A stretch of 38,034 nt of DNA from Nitrospinaceae bacterium (GCA_029261405.1 JAJDBK010000028.1:1-38034); one strand, 5' to 3'; positions 1-8,367 are shown, counted from the first letter of the stretch. The notes: generated by a model from the letters alone, not told the origin. Translations and numbers: made by a program.

Positions 1-216
1 CTCCCGCTTCAACTGCGCAACTTCTTCATCGCGGGGTTTTCCCGACCCACCGAACGCTTGACCTGATGCATTATCATCTTCTCGCTTCCACCGGGCCAAT
101 AAGCTGGCGCTGATGCCAATCTCCAACGCTACTTGACGACAACTCACCCCTGGCTGTCGGGTCAATGCTACCGCTTCACGCTTAAACTCAACGTCATACT
201 TTCTTCGATTCGACAT
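1..216 (-). CDS. IS3-family transposase OrfA, N-terminal part (cut by window edge)
   Basis: The reading frame starts at an ATG at 216 and runs off the left edge without a stop, giving 72 residues. It begins MSNRRKYDVEFKREAV and continues with a helix-turn-helix (SCRQVALEIGISASLLARW). This is the usual start of the small OrfA DNA-binding protein of IS3-family elements. In that family OrfA recognises the element ends and is joined to the DDE-containing OrfB by programmed frameshifting; OrfB would lie outside the window. GGAG-like bases (actccttt on the plus strand at 221-228) sit just upstream of the start. Family assignment is secure from the motif; the exact subgroup cannot be named from this fragment. 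Confidence 0.85.
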   Translation of the reverse strand, partial: MSNRRKYDVEFKREAVALTRQPGVSCRQVALEIGISASLLARWKREDDNASGQAFGGSGKPRDEEVAQLKRE

Positions 217-275
217 AAACACTCCTTTGGCACATTATGCGCCTTCTTGAAAGTGTCCGTGAAAACGGGGTTGAA
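1..275 (-). mobile_element. Left end of an IS3-family insertion sequence (partial)
   Basis: The element contains the start of OrfA plus about 60 bases of leader. Read on the minus strand, the leader contains CCCCGTTTTCACGGACAC, which resembles the terminal repeat style of IS3 elements (C-rich outer part, GGACAC inner part). The outer boundary is placed near 275 because coding similarity to a different (IS481-type) transposase begins there. The boundary may be off by about 5 bases and the target duplication cannot be checked because the other end is outside the window. Confidence 0.6.
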
Positions 276-466
276 CCCGTCTGCATCGCAAGAAAATTAA
301 CATATCGGTTGCGCTTTGTGGGCAAAGACTTGGAATCAAAGAGGTGGATGAAGGTATTTGGCTTCTCAGTTTTATGGAGTATGATCTTGGATATATAGAT
401 TTGGAGCGGAAAACTTTACAACCATTAGACAACCCGTTCGGCCCGAGGTTGTTACCTATGTCTTAG
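275..466 (+). pseudogene. C-terminal remnant of an IS481-type DDE transposase
   Basis: The frame from about 293 reads KINISVALCGQRLGIKEVDE and, further on, GYIDLER and PLDNPFGPRLLPMS before a TAG at 464-466. This is the characteristic C-terminal tail of IS481-like integrase-core transposases (family pattern: RKINLS, then a G-Q-x-G-IKEV segment, a WLVSFMDYDLGY-like segment and ENPFGP near the end). Just upstream, residues VCIARK, which should join this tail, lie in another frame, so a frameshift falls in the A-rich run at 291-296. The gene has no 5' part: it is truncated where the IS3 end begins. It is non-functional. The non-coding DNA after the stop (467 to about 510) is probably the old right end of this element. 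Confidence 0.75.
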
Positions 467-480
467 GTACGTTGTGTTAC

Positions 481-513
481 CCATTTCTCCGGGTCGGACC
501 TTCGGAGAAATGG
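481..513. repeat. 11-bp perfect inverted repeat abutting the tRNA 3' end
   Basis: CCATTTCTCCG at 481-491 is perfectly complementary to CGGAGAAATGG at 503-513, with an 11-base loop. On the minus strand the first arm starts with the CCA end of tRNA-Pro, so the hairpin would begin inside the mature tRNA terminus. No T-run follows, so it is not a classic intrinsic terminator. It may be a 3' processing signal, a terminal repeat left by the adjacent IS481 remnant, or coincidence. Confidence 0.5.
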
Positions 514-587
514 TCGGGATGAGAGGATTTGAACCTCCGACCCCTCGCTCCCGAAGCGAGTGCTCTACCAGGCTGAGCCACATCCCG
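511..587 (-). tRNA. tRNA-Pro (anticodon CGG)
   Basis: The minus strand folds into a full 77-nt cloverleaf. The acceptor arm is CGGGATG paired with CATCCCG, followed by discriminator A and an encoded CCA (511-513). The anticodon stem CTCGC/GCGAG encloses the loop TTCGGGA, giving anticodon CGG, which reads the proline codon CCG. The T arm contains GGTTCAAAT. The gene lies 31 bases beyond the 3' end of the sialidase-like gene on the same strand, and may be co-transcribed or have its own promoter. Confidence 0.95.
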
Positions 588-618
588 ACTGCAATAGATG
601 ATGATAGCTCTAATAGTT

Positions 619-1710
619 CTATTTTACAAGTTTTGCTGGAGACAATATTTCCGGCCTCTCTATTCTCTCCTTGAGCCAGTCTATATTGAAATAAACATGT
701 TTCAATGTGGCCCTCTCGTCATGAGACCAGATGGCGTGAATCATGCCGTCTCCGGTTTGAATCATGGCCGGGTAGGCGAACGCCGCATCGTTGTTTCCCG
801 GTTTAAATTCGAGGTCGGCGATTCGTGCAAAAGTATCTCCGCCATCCCCGCTTACGGCAAGCGACAAGGGGTTTCTGCCCCGTCGTGAGTGATTGTAGGC
901 CAGGAGTGTACCAATGTTATCGATATAAATGGCGCAGATCGCTGATCCGGGGTTCGGCAAGGTCGTCATGGTCTCTCTCAACCAGCTTTTGCCATTATCT
1001 GTTGAATAGGCCCGCCTGATAAAGCGGTCTGACTTGTCACGGGCGAGGAGAAGTATCCGCTTATCGGGAAGTTTCACAATGGTCGGCTGAATGGCGTCAG
1101 TACTCTCTATCGACGCATACTGTTTTGCCGTGATCTTCCCCTCCTTGTATGTAAGCAGGGCGGTGTAGGAGCCAACAAGGCCGACTTCGTACCAGAAATC
1201 CACGAACAGCGGGACAAGCATCTGGTGATCCCCCACTTTTATCGGTGGGTTACGTGGCAGGTTGCCTGGCCAGCCAACTAACCGTTCTCCTTCGCTCCAG
1301 GTTTTGCCGTCATCTTTCGAGACGACATAATCGACCATGGCTCCGCTCCAGCCCCCTACCACCACCGATGCGAAAAAGAGCCAGATATTGCCGTCGTCGT
1401 CTTTAAAAAGAGCGGTGTTACCCAGCGATTTTGTGTAGTCGGAAGGAATTATGGTAAAAGGAAGACTCCACTTCCCCTTTTTTTTCTCCCACCTTGCGCC
1501 GAAGATCTCAGCGTCACTGCTCGTCTCCACTTTCGAGGAGAACCAGGTGGCCAGCAGGTCACCATTCTCAAGCTCCACCAAAGACGCGCCGTGGGGTCGA
1601 CCAAACCCTTTGGCGGGGAAAACCAGGTCTTTGCCAAAAACCTGTTCAGCTTGCGCCTCACCAGCGATCAGGATAAAAACTACCAGTAAAACGGATAATG
1701 GGATTCTCAT
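619..1710 (-). CDS. Sialidase-like (BNR/Asp-box) secreted protein
   Basis: This is a 363-residue protein with a beta-propeller of the BNR_2/sialidase type. At least three Asp-box motifs are visible (SKDDGKTW, STDNGKSW, SGDGGDTF), together with the RPHGASLVELENGDLLATWF strand pair common at the start of such propellers. The start chosen is the ATG at 1710, which gives a clean signal peptide (MRIPLSVLLVVFILIAGEAQA); a longer frame from 1767 would run into the upstream gene. That gene's TAA ends at 1712, one base before this ATG, so the two are translationally coupled. In the family, members hydrolyse or bind terminal glycosyl groups, but sialic acid itself as substrate is not shown. It is the last gene of a glycan operon, so trimming of a surface glycan is a reasonable inference. 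Confidence 0.8.
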   Translation of the reverse strand: MRIPLSVLLVVFILIAGEAQAEQVFGKDLVFPAKGFGRPHGASLVELENGDLLATWFSSKVETSSDAEIFGARWEKKKGKWSLPFTIIPSDYTKSLGNTALFKDDDGNIWLFFASVVVGGWSGAMVDYVVSKDDGKTWSEGERLVGWPGNLPRNPPIKVGDHQMLVPLFVDFWYEVGLVGSYTALLTYKEGKITAKQYASIESTDAIQPTIVKLPDKRILLLARDKSDRFIRRAYSTDNGKSWLRETMTTLPNPGSAICAIYIDNIGTLLAYNHSRRGRNPLSLAVSGDGGDTFARIADLEFKPGNNDAAFAYPAMIQTGDGMIHAIWSHDERATLKHVYFNIDWLKERIERPEILSPAKLVK

Positions 1711-1711
1711 A

Positions 1712-2857
1712 TTACCAGGTGTACTTTCCGACAATGGCCGCCACTTTTTCATGCCATCCCAATGCAAAAGGATCGCTGACCTGTTGGCTTTCGTGTTTGA
1801 CTTTGTGCAGACTTTCGTGAAGGCTGACAGTGAAGGGGTCGTCCTTGCGCCCGTGATGGAAAAGAGACACTTCGATAGATCGTCTCATACTTCGATGTGT
1901 AAGGTTGGCCGAACCTGTGACGGATATTTTTCCATCAATCAACGCCACTTTTGCGTGGGACATTTTTGGATAAAGAAATACGTTCACTTTGGCCAAGAGC
2001 AATCTATTTATTGTTACGCGGTTGGCAAAAAAATGTGTGCCTGGATCTCTCGGCATAATAACGTCCACATCCACTCCCCGTTTCTTAGCCTCAGTCAGGG
2101 CCAGGATTATATCGTCATCGGAAAAATATGCGTGCAACAGAAGGGCGCTCTTTTTCGACGACTCGATGACCTCCAGAATACCCCGTTTTATTTCACACTT
2201 CTCCCGGCTGTTCGTTGCCAGAATGAATGGCGCCGTAGTGGGCCAGTCTTTCCCTTCAGACATCACCGCGCCGAAGGCTGTGGACCAGTCGGAGTCGAGT
2301 TTTACCATATAATCGAGCCAATTCAGATGGTATTCGTCCCCTATGTTCATGCCTCCGAAGAGGACGAGACGGTTGTCGATGATGAAATATTTGCTGTGAT
2401 CGGTGGCCCGGAAAATATCCACCACCACGTCTATTCCCGGTTCCCCGCTCAAAATCCCACCGGGGAAAACCGGACTTCTTCTACCCGAAATGGTGTCCCG
2501 GAGTTCAAAAAAGAAACCTGCAACGTCTTTACGGACGGTGACATGCACTCCCCTCCTCCCAGCCTTCACCAACTCGTTTGCCACGAGGCGGCCTATGTTG
2601 TCACCCCGAAATATAAAGGTCTGGACGAAAATTGATTTTTTCGCTTTTCCGAGTTGGCGAAGAATCTCGTCGAAAGCCTCCTCTCCCTCAACCAGAAGGG
2701 TCAGTTCGTCTGAAGTGGTCGGTTCAGTGAAGAATTTTTCCGGCAACAGGGATGCTGTAACAGGTCCGAGCCCGAAAGGTGAAAAAAGCAGGATAAATAT
2801 CGCGAAGAGTGATATGAGAAGGATCAAGCCGGGAATAACGATGGTGATCGAAGGCAT
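1712..2857 (-). CDS. Phospholipase D-like / cardiolipin synthase-family protein
   Basis: The protein has 381 residues, one N-terminal membrane segment (about residues 4-27) and two complete HKD motifs: H154-K156-D161 (HSKYFIID) and H301-K303-D308 (HAKVALID, followed by GSANLTHRS). Two HKD motifs in one chain form the active site of phospholipase D-superfamily phosphatidyltransferases. Bacterial cardiolipin synthases have the same plan, usually with two N-terminal helices and about 480 residues, so this is a shorter variant. It probably acts on membrane phospholipids or transfers a phosphatidyl group to another head group. It is the fourth gene of the operon, 12 bases after the GT4 gene and 1 base before the sialidase-like gene. 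Cardiolipin synthesis is one option; a role in a modified glycolipid is another. Confidence 0.82.
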   Translation of the reverse strand: MPSITIVIPGLILLISLFAIFILLFSPFGLGPVTASLLPEKFFTEPTTSDELTLLVEGEEAFDEILRQLGKAKKSIFVQTFIFRGDNIGRLVANELVKAGRRGVHVTVRKDVAGFFFELRDTISGRRSPVFPGGILSGEPGIDVVVDIFRATDHSKYFIIDNRLVLFGGMNIGDEYHLNWLDYMVKLDSDWSTAFGAVMSEGKDWPTTAPFILATNSREKCEIKRGILEVIESSKKSALLLHAYFSDDDIILALTEAKKRGVDVDVIMPRDPGTHFFANRVTINRLLLAKVNVFLYPKMSHAKVALIDGKISVTGSANLTHRSMRRSIEVSLFHHGRKDDPFTVSLHESLHKVKHESQQVSDPFALGWHEKVAAIVGKYTW

Positions 2858-2869
2858 GAATTATCCGGA

Positions 2870-3997
2870 CTAAACGGATTCGTAGACTTCCTGAGTCGCC
2901 CTGGCGGTTTTGGCCCAGGAGTAGAGCGCCGCTCTCTTGATTCCTTTTTCTCTCAACTCACCACGAAGTTCCGTAGATCCTGCAAGCCGGATGATTGCGT
3001 TGGCGATCTGGTCGGTGTCGTTAGGATTCACAGTGAGGGCGGCGGCGCCGGCGATCTCCGGAAGTGACGACACGTCTGATGTTATAACCGGCGCTCCGCA
3101 AGCCATGGCTTCGAGAACCGGCAACCCGAACCCTTCGTACAATGTTGGGAAAACGAACATATCCGCGCTTTGGTAAAGCTCAAGTAGCTCCACTTCCGAG
3201 ACGTAATCGGTGAGAATAACACTTCCCGATTCGTTTACCTGCTCAAAGGTCTCCAGGATCTCCTTATACAGCCAACCCCGTTTGCCGCATATGACAAGCT
3301 GATAGCCACTCCCCAGCTTTCCACGAGCCTTCTCGAAAGCTCGCATTAGACGTATCAGGTTCTTGCGCGGTTCAAGATTCCCGACAAAGAGCATGAAGTT
3401 TTCGCGGATACCGTACCGTTTCATTACATCAGTTTTCACCTGTTCCCTGTTTGCGGGGGGGGCGAATCTGTCGCTAACGGCAAGAGGCACGACGGCTATC
3501 TTCTTCTCCGGAACGTTAAGCCATTTCATCAGGTCGTCCTTGTTAGACTCTGAATCTGATATGATCCGGTCCGATTTGTTCGCCACAGCTTTAATAAGGT
3601 GACGCATATACCAGGCGTATTTCATCGGGATTGTTTCCGGCATGACGTAAGAAACGATGTCGTGGATTGTGGCTACAGTCTTGAGTTTCCCTTTTATCAA
3701 CGGTATCATAAACGCCGGTCCGTGGAATATCTCCACTCCCAGCTTCTGCAGGTTCCAGGGGAGAATTGTGTTTTCCCAAAGATCGCCCACCAGATGGTTT
3801 TCGTTGGAGATCTTTGTCTTGTAGTGTGAGAATTTTGGATTTTCGCCAAATTCCTCCTCGAAATCACCGTTATTAGAGATAAGGCAGTAGTCGTTTTTCC
3901 CGTCAAGACCCTGGAATTCGCGGATCAGGTTCGTTACATAATAACCGACACCCGATTTCGGTTTATTTATGGTCCGTATGTCGATGGCTATCCGCAA
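2870..3997 (-). CDS. Glycosyltransferase family 4 (GT-B fold)
   Basis: This 375-residue protein starts MRIAIDIRT, contains the Gly-rich N-terminal loop GVGYYVTNL, an HGPAF segment, the family-typical VGNLEPRKNLIRLMRAF at the start of the C-terminal Rossmann domain, and the EGFGLPVLEAMACG signature with the two Glu residues of the E-x7-E motif. GT4 enzymes transfer a sugar from a nucleotide donor with retention, typically in LPS, O-antigen or exopolysaccharide assembly. The start codon is TTG at 3997, supported by GGAG six bases upstream. The gene lies 28 bases after the sulfotransferase gene in the same operon. The sugar and acceptor cannot be told from sequence. Confidence 0.9.
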   Translation of the reverse strand: MRIAIDIRTINKPKSGVGYYVTNLIREFQGLDGKNDYCLISNNGDFEEEFGENPKFSHYKTKISNENHLVGDLWENTILPWNLQKLGVEIFHGPAFMIPLIKGKLKTVATIHDIVSYVMPETIPMKYAWYMRHLIKAVANKSDRIISDSESNKDDLMKWLNVPEKKIAVVPLAVSDRFAPPANREQVKTDVMKRYGIRENFMLFVGNLEPRKNLIRLMRAFEKARGKLGSGYQLVICGKRGWLYKEILETFEQVNESGSVILTDYVSEVELLELYQSADMFVFPTLYEGFGLPVLEAMACGAPVITSDVSSLPEIAGAAALTVNPNDTDQIANAIIRLAGSTELRGELREKGIKRAALYSWAKTARATQEVYESV

Positions 3998-4025
3998 AAA
4001 CTACTCCGTCTGGCAAAAGCCCATT

Positions 4026-4931
4026 CTACATTTTCATACGGTGCAAAAGAAAGCTCATCTCGTCAGATAGACCAAGTTTTTTTGCCCGATCGGTTAAATA
4101 TCTCTCTTCGTCCTGCGTAACGGCATCGATTCGGATAGGCGCATTGAGGGTTTTCATGCAGTCAAAAGAGATGTCAAATCTCGATTCGATCTCTTTTTTC
4201 CCCTCTTCAGGATGTTTCAGAAAGTTTTCGTAAGAGATAATCATGCCATCTTTCGCCATAACGTCCGCAACCGCCGCCCGGTTCGACATGACCCAGGCAA
4301 CCAGAAAAGCGTCGAAAGCGTTGAGAGAATAATGTAGTCGCTCTAATGAAGTAAGGTTTACAGCCGGTTTCCCCGTAAGTTTATGGACCTGATCAAACAT
4401 CACACCGATCTGGAACGCATTCGACGCAAAGAGCGGTTTGCCCCCCTTTTTGACCATCTGTTTAAGCGCCGACCCCTGGTTGAAGTAGATCCTTGTCATC
4501 GAGTCGAAAACGTCGAACGGGTTCCTGATAATGTGGATAAGGCCTGTCTCAAATCGTTCGGCTATATCCTTAAGCGCAAAACTCCACCTGTTGCTCTGAA
4601 GAATCGTGGGGCTGGGTAGTTCGTCGTAGATTCCGATATAACTGAGCAAGCGGTCCCGGTCTTCAGGGAAAACCATTCCCAGTCCCGGATTAGGGTGTTT
4701 TCTTGCAATCCGCTCCGTAAGGCCAGGGATGGCGACATATTCGTCCCAGAGGCTCATGTTGTGCAGTTCGTCAATGAACGGCTCTTCCGTAAAGCGGGCA
4801 ATATACTTCAGGATTTCTTCGTGGCACGGTTCATAAAAGACGATGGTTTCAGGGTTGCTCGCCCTCACGATTTTCCAGAAAACAGATGTTCCACTACGGA
4901 AAAAACCGTTTATGACGAGTTTTACCGCCAT
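4026..4931 (-). CDS. Sulfotransferase-family protein (PAPS-dependent)
   Basis: The protein has 301 residues. Near the N-terminus is a 5'-phosphosulfate-binding-like loop (FFRSGTSVFWK, residues 10-20), and residues 134-144 read HIIRNPFDVFDS, matching the 3'-phosphate-binding motif R-N-P-x-D with the conserved Ser. These two motifs define PAPS-dependent sulfotransferases. There is no signal peptide, so it is cytoplasmic. It would add sulfate to a hydroxyl or amino group of a glycan or lipid intermediate. It sits between a GT2 gene (15 bases upstream) and a GT4 gene, which argues for sulfation of a surface saccharide. Some relatives with this fold use other donors, so the reaction is inferred. 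Confidence 0.82.
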   Translation of the reverse strand: MAVKLVINGFFRSGTSVFWKIVRASNPETIVFYEPCHEEILKYIARFTEEPFIDELHNMSLWDEYVAIPGLTERIARKHPNPGLGMVFPEDRDRLLSYIGIYDELPSPTILQSNRWSFALKDIAERFETGLIHIIRNPFDVFDSMTRIYFNQGSALKQMVKKGGKPLFASNAFQIGVMFDQVHKLTGKPAVNLTSLERLHYSLNAFDAFLVAWVMSNRAAVADVMAKDGMIISYENFLKHPEEGKKEIESRFDISFDCMKTLNAPIRIDAVTQDEERYLTDRAKKLGLSDEMSFLLHRMKM

Positions 4932-4946
4932 GATTATCCGGGCCAG

Positions 4947-5897
4947 CTATTCCAGAACGTTTCTGACGACGTAGATCGGTTTATTCTGCGACTCGTGGTA
5001 TGTTCTGGTCTGGATTTCGGCAAGCAGTCCCATGGAGATAAACTGCACTCCGATAAAAATAAGGAGTACCGCCAGAAGAAGGGCCGGTCTGTTTGATAGA
5101 GGCGCGTCGAAAAAATATTTCTCGATAGACAGCCATAACGCCAGAAAAAAACCGGTCATCCCGGAGCCTAAGCCGATCAGGCCGAATATCTGGATCGGTC
5201 TGGTGGAATAACTTAAAAGAAATTTCACGGTGACAAGGTCAAGGATGACCCGAACAGTCCTTCCTATTCCATATTTTGACACTCCGGCGACTCTGGGGCG
5301 GTGGTTAACCGGAATCTCGACCACCTTCACCCCCATCCAGGAGGCTATGGCGGGAATAAACCTGTGCATCTCCCCGTAGAGCCGGATGTTTTTTATCACA
5401 TCCTTATGGAAAACCTTCAGGGAACATCCGTAGTCGTGCAGGTTGACCCTGGTTGTCATTGAAATAATCTTGTTGGCTATTATAGAGGGAAGACGTCTGC
5501 TTAACATCTTGTCTTTTCTGTCTTTACGCCAGCCGGACACTATATCGTAGCCCTTGTCGAGCAAGTCAATCATCGCCGGAATGTCAGCCGGATCGTTTTG
5601 CAGGTCTGCGTCAATGGTAATGACAGTCTCTCCACTGGCTTTGTCAAAACCGGCGGAGAAGGCGGCGGTCTGGCCAAAGTTCGCCCTGAACCGGATAACT
5701 TTTATCCGACTCTCCTTTTCACGCCAGGAGGAGAGTTTTTCGTAAGAGCCGTCATCCGAGCCGTCATCCACCGCTATTATTTCAAAGTCAGAGTCGAGAT
5801 TTTCAAGGACAGGTATGACCTCCTCCATGAAAGAGTCGATATTCGGCTCTTCATTGAAGATAGGAACAACCAGGGAAATCTTTGTTTTATCGGTCAT
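4947..5897 (-). CDS. Glycosyltransferase family 2, DPM1/ArnC type with two membrane helices
   Basis: The product has about 316 residues and begins MTDKTKISLVVPIFNEEPNI, the standard start of the GT-A fold. The metal-binding DxD appears in VITIDADLQNDPADIP. A GKAxxL-type segment is replaced by VVEIPVNHRPRVAGVSKYG, typical of dolichol/undecaprenyl-phosphate sugar transferases. Two C-terminal helices (FGLIGLGSGMTGFFLALWL and the LLLAVLLIFIGVQFISMGLL region) anchor it in the inner membrane. Relatives move a sugar onto undecaprenyl phosphate. A longer frame back to 5960 exists, but the extra 21 residues look unlike the family. As first gene of the five-gene minus-strand operon it probably makes a lipid-linked sugar for later steps. 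Confidence 0.88.
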   Translation of the reverse strand: MTDKTKISLVVPIFNEEPNIDSFMEEVIPVLENLDSDFEIIAVDDGSDDGSYEKLSSWREKESRIKVIRFRANFGQTAAFSAGFDKASGETVITIDADLQNDPADIPAMIDLLDKGYDIVSGWRKDRKDKMLSRRLPSIIANKIISMTTRVNLHDYGCSLKVFHKDVIKNIRLYGEMHRFIPAIASWMGVKVVEIPVNHRPRVAGVSKYGIGRTVRVILDLVTVKFLLSYSTRPIQIFGLIGLGSGMTGFFLALWLSIEKYFFDAPLSNRPALLLAVLLIFIGVQFISMGLLAEIQTRTYHESQNKPIYVVRNVLE

Positions 5898-6026
5898 GTC
5901 GTAACTGCTCGTAACGTATCGCTGTTGAAAAGATGTAAGTCTACCCGATCCTGCCGACATGCTACAACCCCGGATAAAACCCGATCTTTTATTGCGGCCC
6001 GAATGATGTTATAGATATAGCGCAAA

Positions 6027-6032
6027 TATAAT
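6027..6032 (+). promoter_or_regulatory. Possible -10 box for the PilZ gene
   Basis: A perfect TATAAT lies 26 bases before the PilZ start codon. No convincing -35 hexamer is found at 16-18 bases, so only the -10 is reported. Confidence 0.25.
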
Positions 6033-6058
6033 CTACTTCTCAAACCACGAAGGCTGGA

Positions 6059-6376
6059 ATGACAAATAAACGACGCGCTGAACGTAGCGATGACGGGGTC
6101 CACTGTCGGCCTACAGTAACGATTCAGCTAGGGATGAAGCAGAGGGTTCTCACCCCGAAACTTATCGACCATTCCACCACCGGAGTACAATTCCAGGACT
6201 ATATTCAGGATGAGGTGCTACAAGACCGGACCGCCATAATAGAACTCTGGTTCGGTGACCCACCCAAGAAACATGTGGTCGAGGGGCGTATCGCCTGGAT
6301 CGAACTCTACGGGGGTATGATGAGCTTCGGTTGTGAGTTTTTTGACGAACAACCGCAATTCGATAAACCGACCTGA
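6059..6376 (+). CDS. PilZ-domain protein (probable c-di-GMP receptor)
   Basis: This is a 105-residue single-domain protein. It carries both signature elements of PilZ c-di-GMP-binding domains: R-x3-R at the N-terminus (R5 and R9 in KRRAER) and D-x-S-x2-G (D37, S39, G42 in DHSTTG). The later strand IAWIELYGGMMSFGCEF also fits the PilZ barrel. With both motifs intact it should bind c-di-GMP and act as a stand-alone effector on motility, secretion or polysaccharide synthesis. It is divergent from the glycan operon and converges on tpiA with 11 bases between stops. Its partner is unknown; regulation of the adjacent glycan operon products is only a suggestion from position. Confidence 0.85.
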   Translation: MTNKRRAERSDDGVHCRPTVTIQLGMKQRVLTPKLIDHSTTGVQFQDYIQDEVLQDRTAIIELWFGDPPKKHVVEGRIAWIELYGGMMSFGCEFFDEQPQFDKPT

Positions 6377-6387
6377 CTCTGGCGGAA

Positions 6388-7158
6388 TTAACCGACCGCC
6401 ACCCCGGCGGAAATAATGCCGACAAAATCAGCCGATTTCAAACTCGCCCCGCCAATTAGTCCGCCATCTATATTGGTTTGCCGAAAAAGCTCCCCGGCGT
6501 TACCCGGTTTAACAGAGCCTCCATACAGTATCCGGGTCTTCTGCGCTATTGTATCGTCAAACAGGACGGCTATCCGTTCCCTGATCTTTCCATGCGCCTC
6601 CTCCGCCTGTTCTGGTGCGGCGGTTTTTCCTGTTCCTATGGCCCAGACCGGCTCGTAAGCCATAACGATTTTTTCCATCTGGTCAGCGGTCAGCCCGGTC
6701 AGCCCTTGTTCTATCTGCCTGTCGAGAACATCCCAGGTGGAACCAGATTCCCTCTCTTCGAGGGTTTCACCGACGCACATGATCGGTTTGAGGCCACCTA
6801 TCAGGATAGCGGCCTTTATCTTTTTATTGACCGTCTCGTCCGTTTCTCCGAATAACTGTCTCCGCTCCGAATGTCCCACTATGACCCATTTGCACCCCGC
6901 TTCCTTTAGCATCATTGGAGATATCTGCCCCGTGTAGGCGCCCGACTCCTCCCAGAAGACATCCTGTCCCGCCAGTTGCACACTTACATCGCCGAGGGAG
7001 TCGTAGATCGATTTTATGGCGGTAAAAGGAGGGGCTATCACGATCTCCACCTTATGGACATCCCGGATCTTTTCTTTCAGCGCATTGACCAGGTCGAGAG
7101 CCTGACCAACGGTATTAAACATCTTCCAGTTTCCTGCGACTATTATTCTTCTATCCAC
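6388..7158 (-). CDS. tpiA: Triosephosphate isomerase
   Basis: This 256-residue enzyme interconverts dihydroxyacetone phosphate and glyceraldehyde 3-phosphate in glycolysis and gluconeogenesis. Catalytic residues are in place: N10 and K12 (AGNWKMF), H96 (VGHSERR) and E169 (AYEPVWAIGTG), with the phosphate-gripping loop after E169 and the GGSVKPGN segment near the C-terminus. Length is normal for the family. The start is a GTG at 7158 with AGGAG seven bases upstream. It is the last gene of the gap-pgk-tpiA operon, 17 bases after pgk. Confidence 0.97.
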   Translation of the reverse strand: MDRRIIVAGNWKMFNTVGQALDLVNALKEKIRDVHKVEIVIAPPFTAIKSIYDSLGDVSVQLAGQDVFWEESGAYTGQISPMMLKEAGCKWVIVGHSERRQLFGETDETVNKKIKAAILIGGLKPIMCVGETLEERESGSTWDVLDRQIEQGLTGLTADQMEKIVMAYEPVWAIGTGKTAAPEQAEEAHGKIRERIAVLFDDTIAQKTRILYGGSVKPGNAGELFRQTNIDGGLIGGASLKSADFVGIISAGVAVG

Positions 7159-7175
7159 AATAAATCTCCTCTTGT

Positions 7176-8360
7176 CTATCCGTCGGTAAGGGCTGAGAGG
7201 CCGGGCAGGGTTTTTCCTTCCAAAAGCTCAAGGAAAGCTCCTCCGCCTGTGGAGATGTGACTCATTTTGCCAGAGAGGCCCGCCTTGTTAACCGCCTTTA
7301 CAGAGTCGCCGCCCCCTATGATAGTCAGGGCGGTCGATTTTGCCATGGCCTTCGCCACGGCCAGAGTACCGGTAGCGAAGTGCGGGTTTTCAAAAACACC
7401 CATCGGGCCGTTCCAGATAATTGTCCTGGCCGGTTTTAACGCCAACACAAAAAGCTCCGCGCTGGCCGGTCCGATATCTGGCGCCACCAGTCCTTTTGGA
7501 AGCTCCTGGCTTGTAACAACATCGGTAACCTCGTGGGAGTCGATCGACTCGGCGACGATGAAATCGACTGGCAGATAGAGCTTTACCCCCTTCTTTTTCG
7601 CCTTTTCCATCACCCCGTTTACGTTGTCGATCATCTCTTCTTCCAGGATGTTGCCACCTATCTCCATTCCCATGGCTTTCAGGAAAGTGAACGCCATGGC
7701 GCCGCCGATCACCATGATGTCGCACTTGTCGATAAGGTGGTTTAACACGGTAAGTTTCGTTGATACCTTGGCGCCGCCGATTACAACGGCAAGGGGGCGT
7801 TCCGGGTTGGAGAGGGAACGGTTGAAATATTCGATCTCCGCCTTGAGCAGGTAGCCTGCGGCTGATTGATCGACGAACTGTGTAATCCCGGCTGTTGACG
7901 CATGCGCCCTGTGGGCGGTTCCGAACGCATCGTTTACATATACATCACATAACGAGGCCAGCGCCCGGGCGAACTCCTCGCCGTTTTTCTCCTCCTCCGG
8001 ATGGAACCTGAGGTTTTCCAGTAGCAAGACATCTCCGTCGCCAAGAGAGTTAACAGCCTTTTTAACTTTATCCCCGACACAATCCTCCACGAAGTTGACC
8101 TTGCGACCAAGTCTCTCGGAGAAAGCTGGCGCCACCTGCCTTAAGGAGAATTCGGGACTCACCTTCCCCTTGGGTCGGCCAAGGTGGGACGCTACGATAA
8201 CCCTGGCGCCCTCCTTTACGGCGTATTCGATTGTGGGGAGCGCCGCATCTATTCTGGTCACATCGGTGACCCACCCTTTTTCGAGGGGAACGTTGAAATC
8301 GACCCGAATAAATACTCTCTTTCCCTTCAACTCCACCTGATCGACGGAAAGTTTGTTCAT
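7176..8360 (-). CDS. pgk: Phosphoglycerate kinase
   Basis: This 394-residue enzyme converts 1,3-bisphosphoglycerate and ADP to 3-phosphoglycerate and ATP. The N-terminal substrate-binding signature VFIRVDFNVPL is present, as are the basic patch (ASHLGRPKG), the LLENLRFHPEE segment, the hinge and GGAKVSTK loop, and the C-terminal nucleotide-binding IIGGGDSVKAV. Length and motif order are those of ordinary bacterial Pgk. It is the middle gene of the glycolytic operon, seven bases after gap and 17 before tpiA. Confidence 0.98.
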   Translation of the reverse strand: MNKLSVDQVELKGKRVFIRVDFNVPLEKGWVTDVTRIDAALPTIEYAVKEGARVIVASHLGRPKGKVSPEFSLRQVAPAFSERLGRKVNFVEDCVGDKVKKAVNSLGDGDVLLLENLRFHPEEEKNGEEFARALASLCDVYVNDAFGTAHRAHASTAGITQFVDQSAAGYLLKAEIEYFNRSLSNPERPLAVVIGGAKVSTKLTVLNHLIDKCDIMVIGGAMAFTFLKAMGMEIGGNILEEEMIDNVNGVMEKAKKKGVKLYLPVDFIVAESIDSHEVTDVVTSQELPKGLVAPDIGPASAELFVLALKPARTIIWNGPMGVFENPHFATGTLAVAKAMAKSTALTIIGGGDSVKAVNKAGLSGKMSHISTGGGAFLELLEGKTLPGLSALTDG

Positions 8361-8367
8361 GACGAAA

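Noticed and set aside
1451-2635. 394-residue plus-strand open frame opposite the PLD-like and sialidase-like genes
   Set aside because: It is antisense to two genes with clear motifs, has no recognisable domain and has a composition typical of a shadow frame.
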